This document shows positions 8,959 to 17,498 of a stretch of 64,000 bases of DNA, one piece after another (the stretch's first letter is position 1; each line of letters starts with the position of its first letter). Below the pieces are notes generated by a model. The model was not told where the DNA came from, ran no database searches, and worked only from the letters and a program-made list of their open reading frames with translations. Source of the DNA: Aquabacterium sp. OR-4 (GTDB lineage: Bacteria > Pseudomonadota > Gammaproteobacteria > Burkholderiales > Burkholderiaceae_C); assembly GCF_025290835.2 (NCBI RefSeq), contig NZ_JAOCQD020000002.1:1922001-1986000 (forward strand), in the 5' to 3' direction. The position numbers and the translations under genes were made by a program.

Positions 8959-9573
8959 ATGTTGCACACCCTCAAGCTCGCGGGCCTGGCCCTGGCCGCC
9001 GCAGCCGCGCTGCCGGCCCAGGCCCAATCGGCCGACTTTGGCACCTGGACGGCGCTGGGCGACACCCAGCTCGGCGCCACCAGCGCCAGCCTGTCGACCG
9101 GCTTTGCCGACGACGGCGACGCCCAGTTCGGCGGCAGCGCCGTGCTGGCGTCCGACCTCGAAACCAGCCTGGGCACGATCTTCGACGCCGATACCGTCGA
9201 GGGCTCGGCCGTTGCCACCAGCTTTGTCGCCGCCGCCGGCAGCCGGCTGAACATCGACTTCAGCTTCAACGGCGCAGCCGCCGATGCGGCCTGCCCCGAC
9301 TGCCTGGATCGCGCCTACTACGTGCTGGACGGCGTGGCCACGGCCTTCGCCTCGGTAGGCACCGTAGGCGGCGGCCTGCAGATCACGCTGGCCAGCGGCG
9401 GCAGCCACACGCTGGCCTTTGCGGTGCTGGACGTGGGCGACGTGGTGGGCGTGAGCACGCTGACCGTGTCGAACCTGAGCGTGACCCCGGCCGTGCCCGA
9501 GCCCGGCACCTACGCCCTGCTGCTGGCCGGCCTGGGCGCCGTGGGCTTCATGGCGCGCCGCCGCCGCGCCTGA
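8959..9573 (+). CDS. PEP-CTERM sorting domain protein, third in cluster
   Basis: A 204-residue exported protein with a signal peptide ending PAQAQ, a beta-type body and a C-terminal VPEP, hydrophobic helix, ARRRRA sorting signal. The CxxC pair in ACPDCLDRAYY is unusual for this class and could form a disulfide or bind metal. CGGAG lies 7 bases upstream of the ATG. It starts 31 bases after the nuclease stop, so it is probably the last gene of that operon. It ends at a palindrome shared with two other convergent junctions. Function unknown. Confidence 0.9.
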   Translation: MLHTLKLAGLALAAAAALPAQAQSADFGTWTALGDTQLGATSASLSTGFADDGDAQFGGSAVLASDLETSLGTIFDADTVEGSAVATSFVAAAGSRLNIDFSFNGAAADAACPDCLDRAYYVLDGVATAFASVGTVGGGLQITLASGGSHTLAFAVLDVGDVVGVSTLTVSNLSVTPAVPEPGTYALLLAGLGAVGFMARRRRA

Positions 9574-9576
9574 CAA

Positions 9577-9626
9577 GGTGTGACGAACCTGCTGCGCGGG
9601 CCCATGGCGGCCCGGCGCCGCTCACC
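9577..9626. repeat. palindromic junction element (copy 2 of 3)
   Basis: About 40 bases closely match the element at 2139: both contain GAACCTGC(A/T)GCGCGGGC, then CATGGCGGCCC and GCGC. The 3' arm is shorter and runs into the last codon of the convergent crp-like gene. It may serve as a shared 3'-end structure for the two converging transcripts. Confidence 0.55.
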
Positions 9627-10329
9627 CGATGCGGTAGCGGCGCAGGCCGTCCAGATCGAGCACGCGCACGCCGCCGTACTCCACCCGGATCAGGGCGGCG
9701 GCCTGCAGCACCGTGAGGGCCTGGTTCACGCGCTGGCGTGACAGGCCGATCAGCCAGGCCAGCTCCTGCTGCGTGATGCGCAGCAGCTGGCCCACGCCGG
9801 GGTACAGCACCGGGTGGAACAGCGAGGCCAGGCTGCGCGCCACGCGGGCATCGGGCTGGTTGTCGCGGTCGATCTCGCGCGCGGCGATGAACTGGCCCAG
9901 CCGCTCGTTGATCTGGTTCATCACGAAACGGTTGAACGGGATGCTGCGGTCGAGCAGGCGGTGGAACACCTCGCAGGGCAGGCCGGCCACGGTGCTGACC
10001 CGCAGCGCCTCGATGTTGTAGCGGTAGATCTCGCGCTTGAGCAGCGTGCCCTCGCCGAACCAGGCGCCCGGTGGCACACCGGTGTAGGTGATCTGCCCGC
10101 CCTCGCGGGTGTCGTTGCTCATCTTCAGCAACCCACCGACCACGCCGAACCAGAAGTTCGATGGCGCACCGGTGCGGCAAATGCGCTCGCCGGGCTGGGC
10201 CTCACCCACCGACAGGTGGGCCAGCGCCTCCTGGCGATCAGCCTCGTCGAGCTGCCACAGCCACGGAATGCCGCGCAGTTCTTCGTCGGTGGGGGCCCGT
10301 GCGCGCTCGCGCAGCCGAAGCTTGCTCAA
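9622..10329 (-). CDS. Crp/Fnr-family transcriptional regulator
   Basis: A 235-residue regulator with an N-terminal cyclic-nucleotide-binding-type beta-barrel (about 35-140, ending in a long dimer helix) and a C-terminal winged helix, whose recognition region reads TQQELAWLIGLSRQRVNQAL. No Fnr-type cysteine cluster is present, so it does not sense oxygen with an iron-sulfur cluster in the Fnr manner; its ligand is unknown. It is divergent from the acyl-CoA synthetase/ABC transporter operon, and a perfect palindrome lies between the two. The TTG at 10329 is chosen because GAGGG lies 7 bases upstream; the in-frame TTG at 10335 is only one base from that site. Confidence 0.9.
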   Translation of the reverse strand: MSKLRLRERARAPTDEELRGIPWLWQLDEADRQEALAHLSVGEAQPGERICRTGAPSNFWFGVVGGLLKMSNDTREGGQITYTGVPPGAWFGEGTLLKREIYRYNIEALRVSTVAGLPCEVFHRLLDRSIPFNRFVMNQINERLGQFIAAREIDRDNQPDARVARSLASLFHPVLYPGVGQLLRITQQELAWLIGLSRQRVNQALTVLQAAALIRVEYGGVRVLDLDGLRRYRIG

Positions 10330-10371
10330 GGTCAAACCCTCGGGAATGTCCGCTCAGGACTCTCCCGCAAA

Positions 10372-10389
10372 TTGTCGTCGTACCGACAA
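10372..10389. promoter_or_regulatory. candidate Crp/Fnr-type operator
   Basis: TTGTCG, six bases, CGACAA: a perfect 6-base dyad lying between the divergent Crp/Fnr gene and the acyl-CoA synthetase. Its centre (10380.5) is 41.5 bases from the start point predicted by the -10 element at 10410, the classical class II activator position. The likely ligand is the adjacent regulator. Confidence 0.6.
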
Positions 10390-10409
10390 CTTGGCGTCAA
10401 ACATCTTCC

Positions 10410-10415
10410 TACGAT
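10410..10415 (+). promoter_or_regulatory. candidate -10 box for the acyl-CoA synthetase/liv operon
   Basis: TACGAT, with no recognisable -35 but with the dyad at 10372-10389 overlapping the -35 region, as expected for an activator-dependent promoter. The predicted start is near 10422, giving a leader of about 46 bases before the GTG at 10468. Confidence 0.45.
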
Positions 10416-10467
10416 GCGGCCATCTGCCCAGCCACCGGTGCTGGCAGACCCAGCAGGAGATGTTGCG

Positions 10468-12405
10468 GTGCAGACCACCTTTCCCCGCTTGATGCTTGAA
10501 CACGCCCGGCAGCGGCCGCATGCGCCGGCGCTGCGCGAGAAGCATCTGGGCATCTGGCAAACCACCACCTGGCGCGCACTGGTCGATCAGGTGCGGCTGC
10601 TGGCCTGCGGCATGGCCGAGGCCGGCCTGCAGCGCGGCCAGCACCTGGTGGTGATTGGCGACAACCGCCCCCGCCTGTATGCCTGCATGCTGGCCGCGCA
10701 AAGCCTGGGCGCGGTGCCGGTGCCGCTGTACCAGGACGCGGCGGCCGCCGAGATGGTGTTCCCGATCAACAACGCCGAGATCGGCTTCGCGGTGGTGGAA
10801 GACCAGGAGCAGGTGGACAAGCTGCTCGAGATCCGCGACCGCTGCCCCAAGCTGGCCCACATCTGGTACGACGACCCGCGCGGCCTGCGCAAGTACGAGG
10901 CGCCGGGACTGGCCGCGCTCGACACGCTGATCGCCGATGGCCAGGCGCGCCATGCCCGCGACCCCAAGTTCTTCGAGGCCGAGGTGGCCACCGGCCAGGC
11001 GCGCGACGAGGCGGCGATGTTCTTCACCTCGGGCACCACCGGCAACCCGAAGGGCGTGGTGCACACCCACTTCTCGCTGCTCGACCGCGCCAAGGCCGGC
11101 GCCGACTTCGACCAGCTCACCGAGAGCGAGGAAGTGCTGGCCTACATGCCGCTGGCCTGGATCGGCCAGAACATCTTCAGCTATGCCCAGTGGCTGGCTT
11201 GCGGCTACGTGGTGAACTGCCCCGAGTCGGCCAGCACCGTGACCATCGACCTGAAGGAAGTGGGCCCCACCTACTACTTCGCGCCGCCGCGCATCTTCGA
11301 GGGCCTGCTCACCAGCGTGATGATCCGCATGGAGGACGCCAGCGCCATCAAGCGCGGCCTGTTCCGCCGCTGCATGGCGGTGGCCCAGCGCGTGGGCCCG
11401 GCGCTGATGGACGGCCGGCCGGTCGGCGTATTCGACCGCCTGGCCTGGTGGCTGGGCGACCTGGCCATCTACGGCCCGCTGCGCAACACCCTGGGCCTGA
11501 GCCGGGTGCGCGTGGCCTACACCGCTGGCGAGGCCATCGGCCCCGACCTGTTCACCTTCTACCGCTCGATCGGCGTCAACCTCAAGCAGCTCTACGGCTC
11601 CACCGAGACGGCCGTGTTCGTGTGCCTGCAGCCCGACCACGAGGCCAAGGCCGACACCGTGGGCGTGCCCGCCGCGGGGGTGGAGATCAAGGTCACCGAC
11701 TCGGGCGAGATCCTGGTCAAGAGCCCGGGGCTGCTCAAGGGCTATTACAAGAACGACGCGGCCACCGCCGAGGTGCTCACCGACGACGGCTGGTACCGCA
11801 CCGGCGATGCCGGCTTTCTGGATGCCGGCGGCCACCTCAAGATCATCGACCGCGCCAAGGATGTGGGCCGCACCGCGGCCGGCGAGATGTTCGCGCCCAA
11901 GTACGTGGAGAACAAGCTCAAGTTCTTTCCGTTCATCAAGGAGGCGGTGGCCTTCGGCGACAAGCGCGACAAGGTCTGCGCCTTCGTCAACATCGACTTC
12001 GAGGCCGTGGGCAACTGGGCCGAGAAGCGCAACCTGCCGTATGCCGGCTACACCGATCTGGCGCAAAAGCCCGAGGTCTACGAACTCATCCGCGAGTGCG
12101 TGGAGAAGGTCAATGCCGATCTGGCGCGCGATGCGCTGCTGGCCGGCAGCCAGATCAGCCGCTTTCTGGTGCTGCACAAGGAACTCGATGCCGACGACGG
12201 CGAGATGACACGCACCCGCAAGGTCAAGCGCGGCTTCATCAACGAGCGCTACCAGGTGCTGGTGGACGCGCTGTATGCCGGCCGGAGCGAGCAGTTCATC
12301 GAGACCGCGGTGAAGTTCGAGGACGGCCGCTCGGGCAGCGTCTCGGCCACGCTGAAGCTGGCGGACGTGAAGACCTTCCCTGCAGTCACGAAGAAGGCAG
12401 CCTGA
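10468..12405 (+). CDS. AMP-dependent (long-chain-type) acyl-CoA synthetase
   Basis: Activates a carboxylic acid to its CoA thioester via an acyl-adenylate. The 645-residue length and layout fit the long-chain fatty acyl-CoA synthetase group. The ATP-binding P-loop TSGTTGNPKG is near residue 188, YGSTET near 375, a GDAG motif and the hinge and C-terminal subdomain follow, and a basic TRTRKVKRGF segment near the end supplies the catalytic lysine region. The GTG start has AGGAG 8 bases upstream; the ATG at 10414 overlaps the predicted -10 box and is rejected. Only one base separates its stop from livG, so it leads an operon with a branched-chain-type ABC transporter: import followed by CoA activation. 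The substrate could be a fatty or aromatic acid; the sequence does not decide. Confidence 0.9.
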   Translation: MQTTFPRLMLEHARQRPHAPALREKHLGIWQTTTWRALVDQVRLLACGMAEAGLQRGQHLVVIGDNRPRLYACMLAAQSLGAVPVPLYQDAAAAEMVFPINNAEIGFAVVEDQEQVDKLLEIRDRCPKLAHIWYDDPRGLRKYEAPGLAALDTLIADGQARHARDPKFFEAEVATGQARDEAAMFFTSGTTGNPKGVVHTHFSLLDRAKAGADFDQLTESEEVLAYMPLAWIGQNIFSYAQWLACGYVVNCPESASTVTIDLKEVGPTYYFAPPRIFEGLLTSVMIRMEDASAIKRGLFRRCMAVAQRVGPALMDGRPVGVFDRLAWWLGDLAIYGPLRNTLGLSRVRVAYTAGEAIGPDLFTFYRSIGVNLKQLYGSTETAVFVCLQPDHEAKADTVGVPAAGVEIKVTDSGEILVKSPGLLKGYYKNDAATAEVLTDDGWYRTGDAGFLDAGGHLKIIDRAKDVGRTAAGEMFAPKYVENKLKFFPFIKEAVAFGDKRDKVCAFVNIDFEAVGNWAEKRNLPYAGYTDLAQKPEVYELIRECVEKVNADLARDALLAGSQISRFLVLHKELDADDGEMTRTRKVKRGFINERYQVLVDALYAGRSEQFIETAVKFEDGRSGSVSATLKLADVKTFPAVTKKAA

Positions 12406-12406
12406 C

Positions 12407-13195
12407 ATGTCCACAGACAAAGCGATCGGCGACGTCATCCTCGACGTTCAGAACATCAGCCTGCGCTTCGGCGGCGTGAAGGCGCTCACCGACATCAGCT
12501 TCAACGTGCGCGAGCACGAGGTGCGCGCCATCATCGGCCCCAACGGCGCGGGCAAGAGCTCGATGCTCAACTGCATCAACGGCGTCTACGCGCCGCAGGA
12601 AGGCCAGATCACCTTTCGCGGCCAGCGCTTTGCGCACATGAACTCGCGCCAGGTGGCCGAGATGGGCGTGGCCCGCACCTTCCAGAACCTGGCGCTGTTC
12701 AAGGGCATGAACGTCATCGACAACATCATGTCGGGCCGCAACCTGAAGATGAAGACCAACATCTTCCAGCAGGCCCTGCGCCTGGGTGCGGCGCAGCGCG
12801 AGGAGATGGAGCACCGCGCCTTTGTCGAACGCATCATCGACTTCCTGGAGATCCAGGCGCACCGCAAGACCCCCGTGGGCCGCCTGCCCTACGGCCTGCA
12901 AAAGCGCGTGGACCTGGGGCGCGCGCTGGCCATGGAGCCGCAGGTGCTGCTGCTCGATGAGCCGATGGCCGGCATGAACGTCGAGGAGAAGCAGGACATG
13001 AGCCGCTTCATCCTTGACGTCAACGACGAGTTCGGCACCACCATCGTGCTGATCGAGCACGACATGGGCGTGGTGATGGACATCTCCGACCGCGTGGTGG
13101 TGCTCGACTACGGCAAGAAGATCGGCGACGGCACGCCCGACGAGGTGCGCGCCAACGAGGACGTGATCCGCGCCTACCTCGGCACCAGCCACTGA
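12407..13195 (+). CDS. branched-chain-type ABC transporter ATP-binding protein (LivG-like)
   Basis: One of two ATPases of the importer encoded here (262 residues). Walker A GPNGAGKSS is at about 44-52 and Walker B LLLDEPMAG near 180; the signature region reads LPYGLQKRVD, the usual LivG variant of LSGGQ; the switch histidine is in LIEHDMG. The C-terminal tail (EDVIRAYLG) is the LivG type. Substrate is not certain: in this neighbourhood (CoA ligases at both ends) a carboxylic acid is more likely than leucine. The ATG lies 2 bases after the preceding stop. Confidence 0.93.
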   Translation: MSTDKAIGDVILDVQNISLRFGGVKALTDISFNVREHEVRAIIGPNGAGKSSMLNCINGVYAPQEGQITFRGQRFAHMNSRQVAEMGVARTFQNLALFKGMNVIDNIMSGRNLKMKTNIFQQALRLGAAQREEMEHRAFVERIIDFLEIQAHRKTPVGRLPYGLQKRVDLGRALAMEPQVLLLDEPMAGMNVEEKQDMSRFILDVNDEFGTTIVLIEHDMGVVMDISDRVVVLDYGKKIGDGTPDEVRANEDVIRAYLGTSH

Positions 13196-13213
13196 GCCCG
13201 CCTGGAGAAGACG

Positions 13214-14143
13214 ATGCAATTCTTTCTTGAAGCGACCATCGGCGGCCTGATGAGCGGCATGCTCTACGCGCTGGTGGCGCTGGGCTTCGTGCTGATCTTC
13301 AAGGCCTCCGGCGTCTTCAACTTCGCGCAGGGCGCGATGGTGCTGTTTGCCGCGCTGGCCATGGCGCGCTTTGCCGAGTGGCTGCCCCAGTACAGCGGCA
13401 TCAGCAACAAGCTGCTGATCAACCTGGTGGCCTTTACCGGCGCCATGGTGGTGATGATCGGCGTGAGCTGGCTGATCGAGCGCCTGGTGCTGGGCAAGCT
13501 GGTCAACCAGGAGGGCATCACGCTGCTGATGGCCACCCTCGGCATCACCTACTTCCTGGACGGCTTCGGCCAGACGGTGTTCGGCTCCGACATCTACAAG
13601 ATCGACGTGGGCATGCCCAAGGACCCGATCTTCCTGCTCGAGGGCATGTTCCAGGGCGGCATCCTGGTCAGCCAGGAAGACCTGGTGGCCGCGCTGGTGG
13701 CCGCGGCGCTGGTGGCCGTGCTGGCCGCCTTCTTCCAGTACACCGGCACCGGCCGCGCCCTGCGCGCGGTGGCCGACGACCACCAGGCCGCGCAGTCCAT
13801 CGGCATCCCGCTCAACCGCATCTGGGTCATCGTGTGGAGCGTGGCCGGCTTCGTGGCCCTGGTGGCCGGCATCATCTGGGGCAGCAAGCTGGGCGTGCAG
13901 TTCTCGCTCTCGCTGGTGGCGCTGAAGGCGCTGCCGGTGGTGATCCTGGGCGGGCTCACCAGCGTGCCCGGCGCCATCATCGGCGGGCTGATCATCGGCG
14001 TGGGCGAGAAGCTCAGCGAGGTGTTCATCGGCCCGATGCTGGGCGGCGGCATCGAGATCTGGTTTGCCTATGTGCTGGCGCTGTTCTTCCTGCTGGTGCG
14101 GCCGCAGGGCCTCTTCGGCGAAAAGATCATTGACCGCGTCTGA
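13214..14143 (+). CDS. branched-chain-type ABC transporter permease (LivH-like)
   Basis: A 309-residue inner-membrane permease with about eight hydrophobic helices and the family segment GLMSGMLYALVALGFVLI near the N-terminus. The LivH coupling region, with AVADDHQAAQSIGI, lies near residue 195. It pairs with the LivM-like permease. GGAG is present upstream of the ATG. Intact and of normal length. Confidence 0.93.
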   Translation: MQFFLEATIGGLMSGMLYALVALGFVLIFKASGVFNFAQGAMVLFAALAMARFAEWLPQYSGISNKLLINLVAFTGAMVVMIGVSWLIERLVLGKLVNQEGITLLMATLGITYFLDGFGQTVFGSDIYKIDVGMPKDPIFLLEGMFQGGILVSQEDLVAALVAAALVAVLAAFFQYTGTGRALRAVADDHQAAQSIGIPLNRIWVIVWSVAGFVALVAGIIWGSKLGVQFSLSLVALKALPVVILGGLTSVPGAIIGGLIIGVGEKLSEVFIGPMLGGGIEIWFAYVLALFFLLVRPQGLFGEKIIDRV

Positions 14144-14170
14144 ACGCCAAGCCCCCACAAGGAGACACAC

Positions 14171-15229
14171 ATGCTCTACCGTGAGAACGGCCAGTTCAAG
14201 ACGAGCTATGCGGCCGACCAGCAGATCTTTCCGATCGCGCAAGACCGCTACCTGATCCTGGCCCTGGTGGCCGCGGCCTTTGTGCTGGTGCCGGGCGTGG
14301 CCAGCGAGTACATGTTTCGCGCCATCCTGATCCCGTTCCTGATCCTGTCGCTGGCGGCGCTGGGGCTCAACATCCTGGTCGGCTACTGCGGCCAGATCTC
14401 GCTGGGCACCGGCGGCTTCATGGCCGTGGGCGCGTACGCGGCCTACAACTTCCTGGTGCGCATCGACGGCATGCCGGCGGTGGCCGCCATCCTGATGGGC
14501 GGCGTGTGCGCCATGGCGGTGGGTGTGCTGTTCGGCATCCCCTCGCTGCGCATCAAGGGCCTGTACCTGGCGGTGGCCACGCTGGCGGCGCAGTTCTTCT
14601 GCGACTGGGCCTTCCTGCGCATCAAGTGGTTCACCAACGATTCGTCGTCGGGCTCGGTCAGCGTGTCCGAGCTGCACCTGCTGGGCTGGACCATCGACAC
14701 CCCCGCCGACAAGTACCTGTTCTGCCTGGGCTTCGTGCTGCTGTTTGCGCTGGTGGCCAAGAACCTGGTGCGCAGCCACATCGGCCGCGAATGGATGGCC
14801 ATGCGCGACATGGACGTGGCCGCCGCGGTGATCGGCATCCGCCCGGTCTACGCCAAGCTCACGGCCTTTGCGGTGAGCTCGTTCTTCATCGGCGTGGCCG
14901 GCGCGCTGTGGGGGTTTGTGCACCTGGGCTCGTGGGAGCCGGCGGCGTTCTCGATCGACCGCTCGTTCCAGCTGCTGTTCATGGTCATCATCGGCGGCCT
15001 GGGCTCGATCATGGGCAGCTTCTTTGGCGCCGCCTTCATCGTGGTGCTGCCCATCCTGCTCGACATCCTGGGCGTGGCGGTGGGTTTCAACACCGCGCTG
15101 GCCTCGCACCTCACCTTCATGGTGTTCGGTGCGCTGATCGTGTTCTTCCTGATCGTCGAGCCGCATGGCCTGGCGCGTCTGTGGTCCATCGGCAAGGAAA
15201 AGCTTCGCCTGTGGCCCTTCCCCCATTGA
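14171..15229 (+). CDS. branched-chain-type ABC transporter permease (LivM-like)
   Basis: The second permease subunit (352 residues). A soluble N-terminal stretch of about 35 residues precedes ten or so membrane segments, with the typical LNILVGYCGQISLGTGGFMAVGAYAAY region near residue 65 (quoted in part) and a MAMRDMDVAAAVIGI coupling loop near 215. AAGGAGA lies a few bases before the ATG. It follows livH by 27 bases in the same operon. Confidence 0.92.
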   Translation: MLYRENGQFKTSYAADQQIFPIAQDRYLILALVAAAFVLVPGVASEYMFRAILIPFLILSLAALGLNILVGYCGQISLGTGGFMAVGAYAAYNFLVRIDGMPAVAAILMGGVCAMAVGVLFGIPSLRIKGLYLAVATLAAQFFCDWAFLRIKWFTNDSSSGSVSVSELHLLGWTIDTPADKYLFCLGFVLLFALVAKNLVRSHIGREWMAMRDMDVAAAVIGIRPVYAKLTAFAVSSFFIGVAGALWGFVHLGSWEPAAFSIDRSFQLLFMVIIGGLGSIMGSFFGAAFIVVLPILLDILGVAVGFNTALASHLTFMVFGALIVFFLIVEPHGLARLWSIGKEKLRLWPFPH

Positions 15230-15266
15230 AGTTGTTCCCCTGCCAACCTGTTAACCGGAGACAAGC

Positions 15267-16601
15267 ATGAAGCTGAAGACCCTCGTCGTTGGAACCGCCG
15301 CGGCGGCCGCGCTCATCGGCGCCACCTTCTCCACGCCGGCGCTGGCGCAGGCCAAGGAGCAGTTCTTTCCGGTGCTGGTGTACCGCACCGGCCCCTATGC
15401 GCCCAACGGCGTGCCCTTTGCCAACGGCTATGTGGATTACCTCAAGCTGGTGAACGCGCGCGGCGGCATCAATGGCGTGAAGCTGGTGTTCGAGGAATGC
15501 GAGACCGGCTACGCCACCGACAAGGGCACCGAGTGCTACGAGCGCCTGAAGGGCAAGAACGGTGGCGCCACGGTGTTCCAGCCGCTGTCCACCGGCATCA
15601 CCTTCGCGCTGACCGAGAAGGCCCCGGTCGACAAGATCCCGCTGATCACCGCCGGCTACGGCCGCAGTGAAAGCCAGGACGGCATGGTGTTCAAGTGGAA
15701 CTTCCCGATCGCCGGCACCTACTGGGTGGCCGCCGATGCGCTGATCCAGCAGCTGGGCAAGAAGGAAGGCGGGCTCGACAAGCTCAAGGGCAAGAAGATC
15801 ACGCTCGTCTACCACGACAGCCCGTTCGGCAAGGAGCCGATCCCGCTGCTGCAGGAGCGCGCCAAGCTGCACGGCTTCGAGCTGGCCATGCTGCCGGTGG
15901 CCCACCCGGGCGTGGAGCAAAAGAGCACCTGGCTGCAGATCCGCCAGAGCCGACCCGACTACATCCTGCTGTGGGGCTGGGGCGTGATGAACTCCACCGC
16001 GCTGAAGGAGGCGGTGGCCACCGGCTACCCGCGCGAGAAGATGTACGGCGTGTGGTGGGCCGGCGCCGAACCCGACGTCAAGGACGTGGGCATGGGCGCC
16101 AAGGGCTACAACGCCGTGACCATGCAGCACGGCACCGAGACCAACTCCAAGATCGCGCAAGACATCCTGAAAGAGCTGCACGCCAAGAACCTGGGCACCG
16201 GCCCGAAGGAAGAAGTGGGCCAGGTGCTCTACATGCGCGGCCTGATGAGCGCGATGTTCGCGGTGGAAGGCGTCAAGCGCGCACAAGAGCGCTTTGGCAA
16301 GGGCAAGGTGATGCTGGGCGAACAGGCGCGCTGGGGCTACGAGAACCTGGCGCTCGACCAGAAGAAGCTCGACGCGCTGGGCTTCGCCGGCGTGATGCGC
16401 CCGGTGTCCACCAGCTGCGCCGACCACATGGGCGCCAACTGGGCCCGCGTGCACACCTGGGACGGCGCCAAGTGGGCCTTCAGCTCCGACTGGCTGCAGG
16501 CCGACGAATCGATCCTCAAGCCCATGGTGCGCGCGGCGGCCGACAAGTACGCGGCCGAGAAGAAGATCGAGCGGCGCACGCCAGCGGACTGCCAGTCCTG
16601 A
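15267..16601 (+). CDS. ABC transporter periplasmic substrate-binding protein (LivK-type, Peripla_BP_6)
   Basis: The soluble receptor of the importer (444 residues, larger than LivK at about 370). A signal peptide ends at ALAQA; the body has the type I periplasmic-binding fold with FPVLVYRTGPYAPNG at the start and paired lobes containing PLITAGYGRSESQDG and LLWGWGVMNSTALKE. The binding-site residues differ from those of leucine-binding proteins, in keeping with another ligand; related proteins accompany aromatic-acid or fatty-acid gene sets. CGGAGA precedes the ATG. A strong intrinsic terminator lies 50 bases after the stop, before livF. Confidence 0.9.
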   Translation: MKLKTLVVGTAAAAALIGATFSTPALAQAKEQFFPVLVYRTGPYAPNGVPFANGYVDYLKLVNARGGINGVKLVFEECETGYATDKGTECYERLKGKNGGATVFQPLSTGITFALTEKAPVDKIPLITAGYGRSESQDGMVFKWNFPIAGTYWVAADALIQQLGKKEGGLDKLKGKKITLVYHDSPFGKEPIPLLQERAKLHGFELAMLPVAHPGVEQKSTWLQIRQSRPDYILLWGWGVMNSTALKEAVATGYPREKMYGVWWAGAEPDVKDVGMGAKGYNAVTMQHGTETNSKIAQDILKELHAKNLGTGPKEEVGQVLYMRGLMSAMFAVEGVKRAQERFGKGKVMLGEQARWGYENLALDQKKLDALGFAGVMRPVSTSCADHMGANWARVHTWDGAKWAFSSDWLQADESILKPMVRAAADKYAAEKKIERRTPADCQS

Positions 16602-16650
16602 TGGCCTGGCCGTCAGCTTTGCGCTGACCCTTTGGGGCACCTCCCCCCTG

Positions 16651-16677
16651 CCCCCTCCGCCGAGCGGAGGGGGTTTT
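16651..16677 (+). terminator. intrinsic terminator inside the transporter operon
   Basis: A perfect 10-base-pair stem (CCCCCTCCGC / GCGGAGGGGG) closed by a CGA loop and followed by TTTT. It stands between the binding protein gene and livF on the coding strand, 15 bases before the livF ATG, so it could leave the upstream genes more highly expressed than the last three. Confidence 0.8.
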
Positions 16678-16691
16678 AGTGAGACTCTGGC

Positions 16692-17498
16692 ATGTCCAAC
16701 ATCCTTCTCAACGTCAACGGCATCGAGGTCATCTACAACCACGTGATCCTGGTGCTCAAGGGCGTGAGCCTGCAAGTGCCTGAAGGGCAGGTGGTGGCCT
16801 TGCTGGGCGGCAACGGGGCCGGCAAGACGACCACGCTGCGCGCGGTGAGCAACCTGCTGGCCGGTGAGCGTGGCGAGGTCACCAAGGGCTCGGTCGAGCT
16901 GCGCGGCGAGCGCATCGAGAAGCTCAGCCCGGCGCAGATGGTCGAGCGCGGCGTGATCCAGGTGATGGAGGGCCGGCACTGCTTTGCCCACCTCACCATC
17001 GAGGAGAACCTGCTCACCGGCGCCTACACCCGCCAGGACGGCAAGGCCGCCGTGGCGCAGACGCTGGAGAAGGTCTACAACTACTTTCCCCGGCTCAAGA
17101 CGCGGCGCACCAGCCAGGCGGCCTACACCTCGGGCGGCGAGCAGCAGATGTGCGCCATCGGCCGCGCGCTGATGGCCAACCCGAAGATGGTGCTGCTCGA
17201 CGAACCCAGCATGGGCCTGGCGCCGCAGATCGTCGAAGAGGTGTTCGAGATCGTGAAGGACCTCAACACCAAGGAGCGCGTGACCTTCCTGCTGGCCGAG
17301 CAGAACACCAACATCGCGCTGCGCTACAGCGACTACGGCTACATCCTGGAAAACGGCCGCATCGTGATGGACGGCGAGGCCAAGGCCCTGCGCGAGAACG
17401 AGGACGTGAAAGAGTTCTACCTCGGCATGGGCGGCGGCGACCGCAAGAGCTTCAAGGACGTCAAATCCTACAAACGCAGAAAGCGCTGGCTCGCATGA
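16692..17498 (+). CDS. branched-chain-type ABC transporter ATP-binding protein (LivF-like)
   Basis: The second ATPase (268 residues). Walker A GGNGAGKTT is near 38-46, the signature TSGGEQQ near 143 and Walker B VLLDEPSMGL near 167. LivF proteins are usually about 235 residues; the extra tail after FYLGMGGG is basic (KSYKRRKRWLA) and overlaps the next gene start (ATGA, 4 bases), suggesting translational coupling. It is separated from the binding protein by a terminator. Confidence 0.93.
   Translation: MSNILLNVNGIEVIYNHVILVLKGVSLQVPEGQVVALLGGNGAGKTTTLRAVSNLLAGERGEVTKGSVELRGERIEKLSPAQMVERGVIQVMEGRHCFAHLTIEENLLTGAYTRQDGKAAVAQTLEKVYNYFPRLKTRRTSQAAYTSGGEQQMCAIGRALMANPKMVLLDEPSMGLAPQIVEEVFEIVKDLNTKERVTFLLAEQNTNIALRYSDYGYILENGRIVMDGEAKALRENEDVKEFYLGMGGGDRKSFKDVKSYKRRKRWLA

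Noticed and set aside
10414..10416. ATG as start of the acyl-CoA synthetase
   Set aside because: It overlaps the predicted -10 box, has no ribosome site and adds 18 unconserved residues; the GTG at 10468 has AGGAG at ideal spacing.
12386..15226. 946-codon open frame antisense to livG, livH and livM
   Set aside because: Spans three clear genes on the other strand, is rich in His, Gln, Asp and Ala as antisense shadows are, and has no ribosome site.
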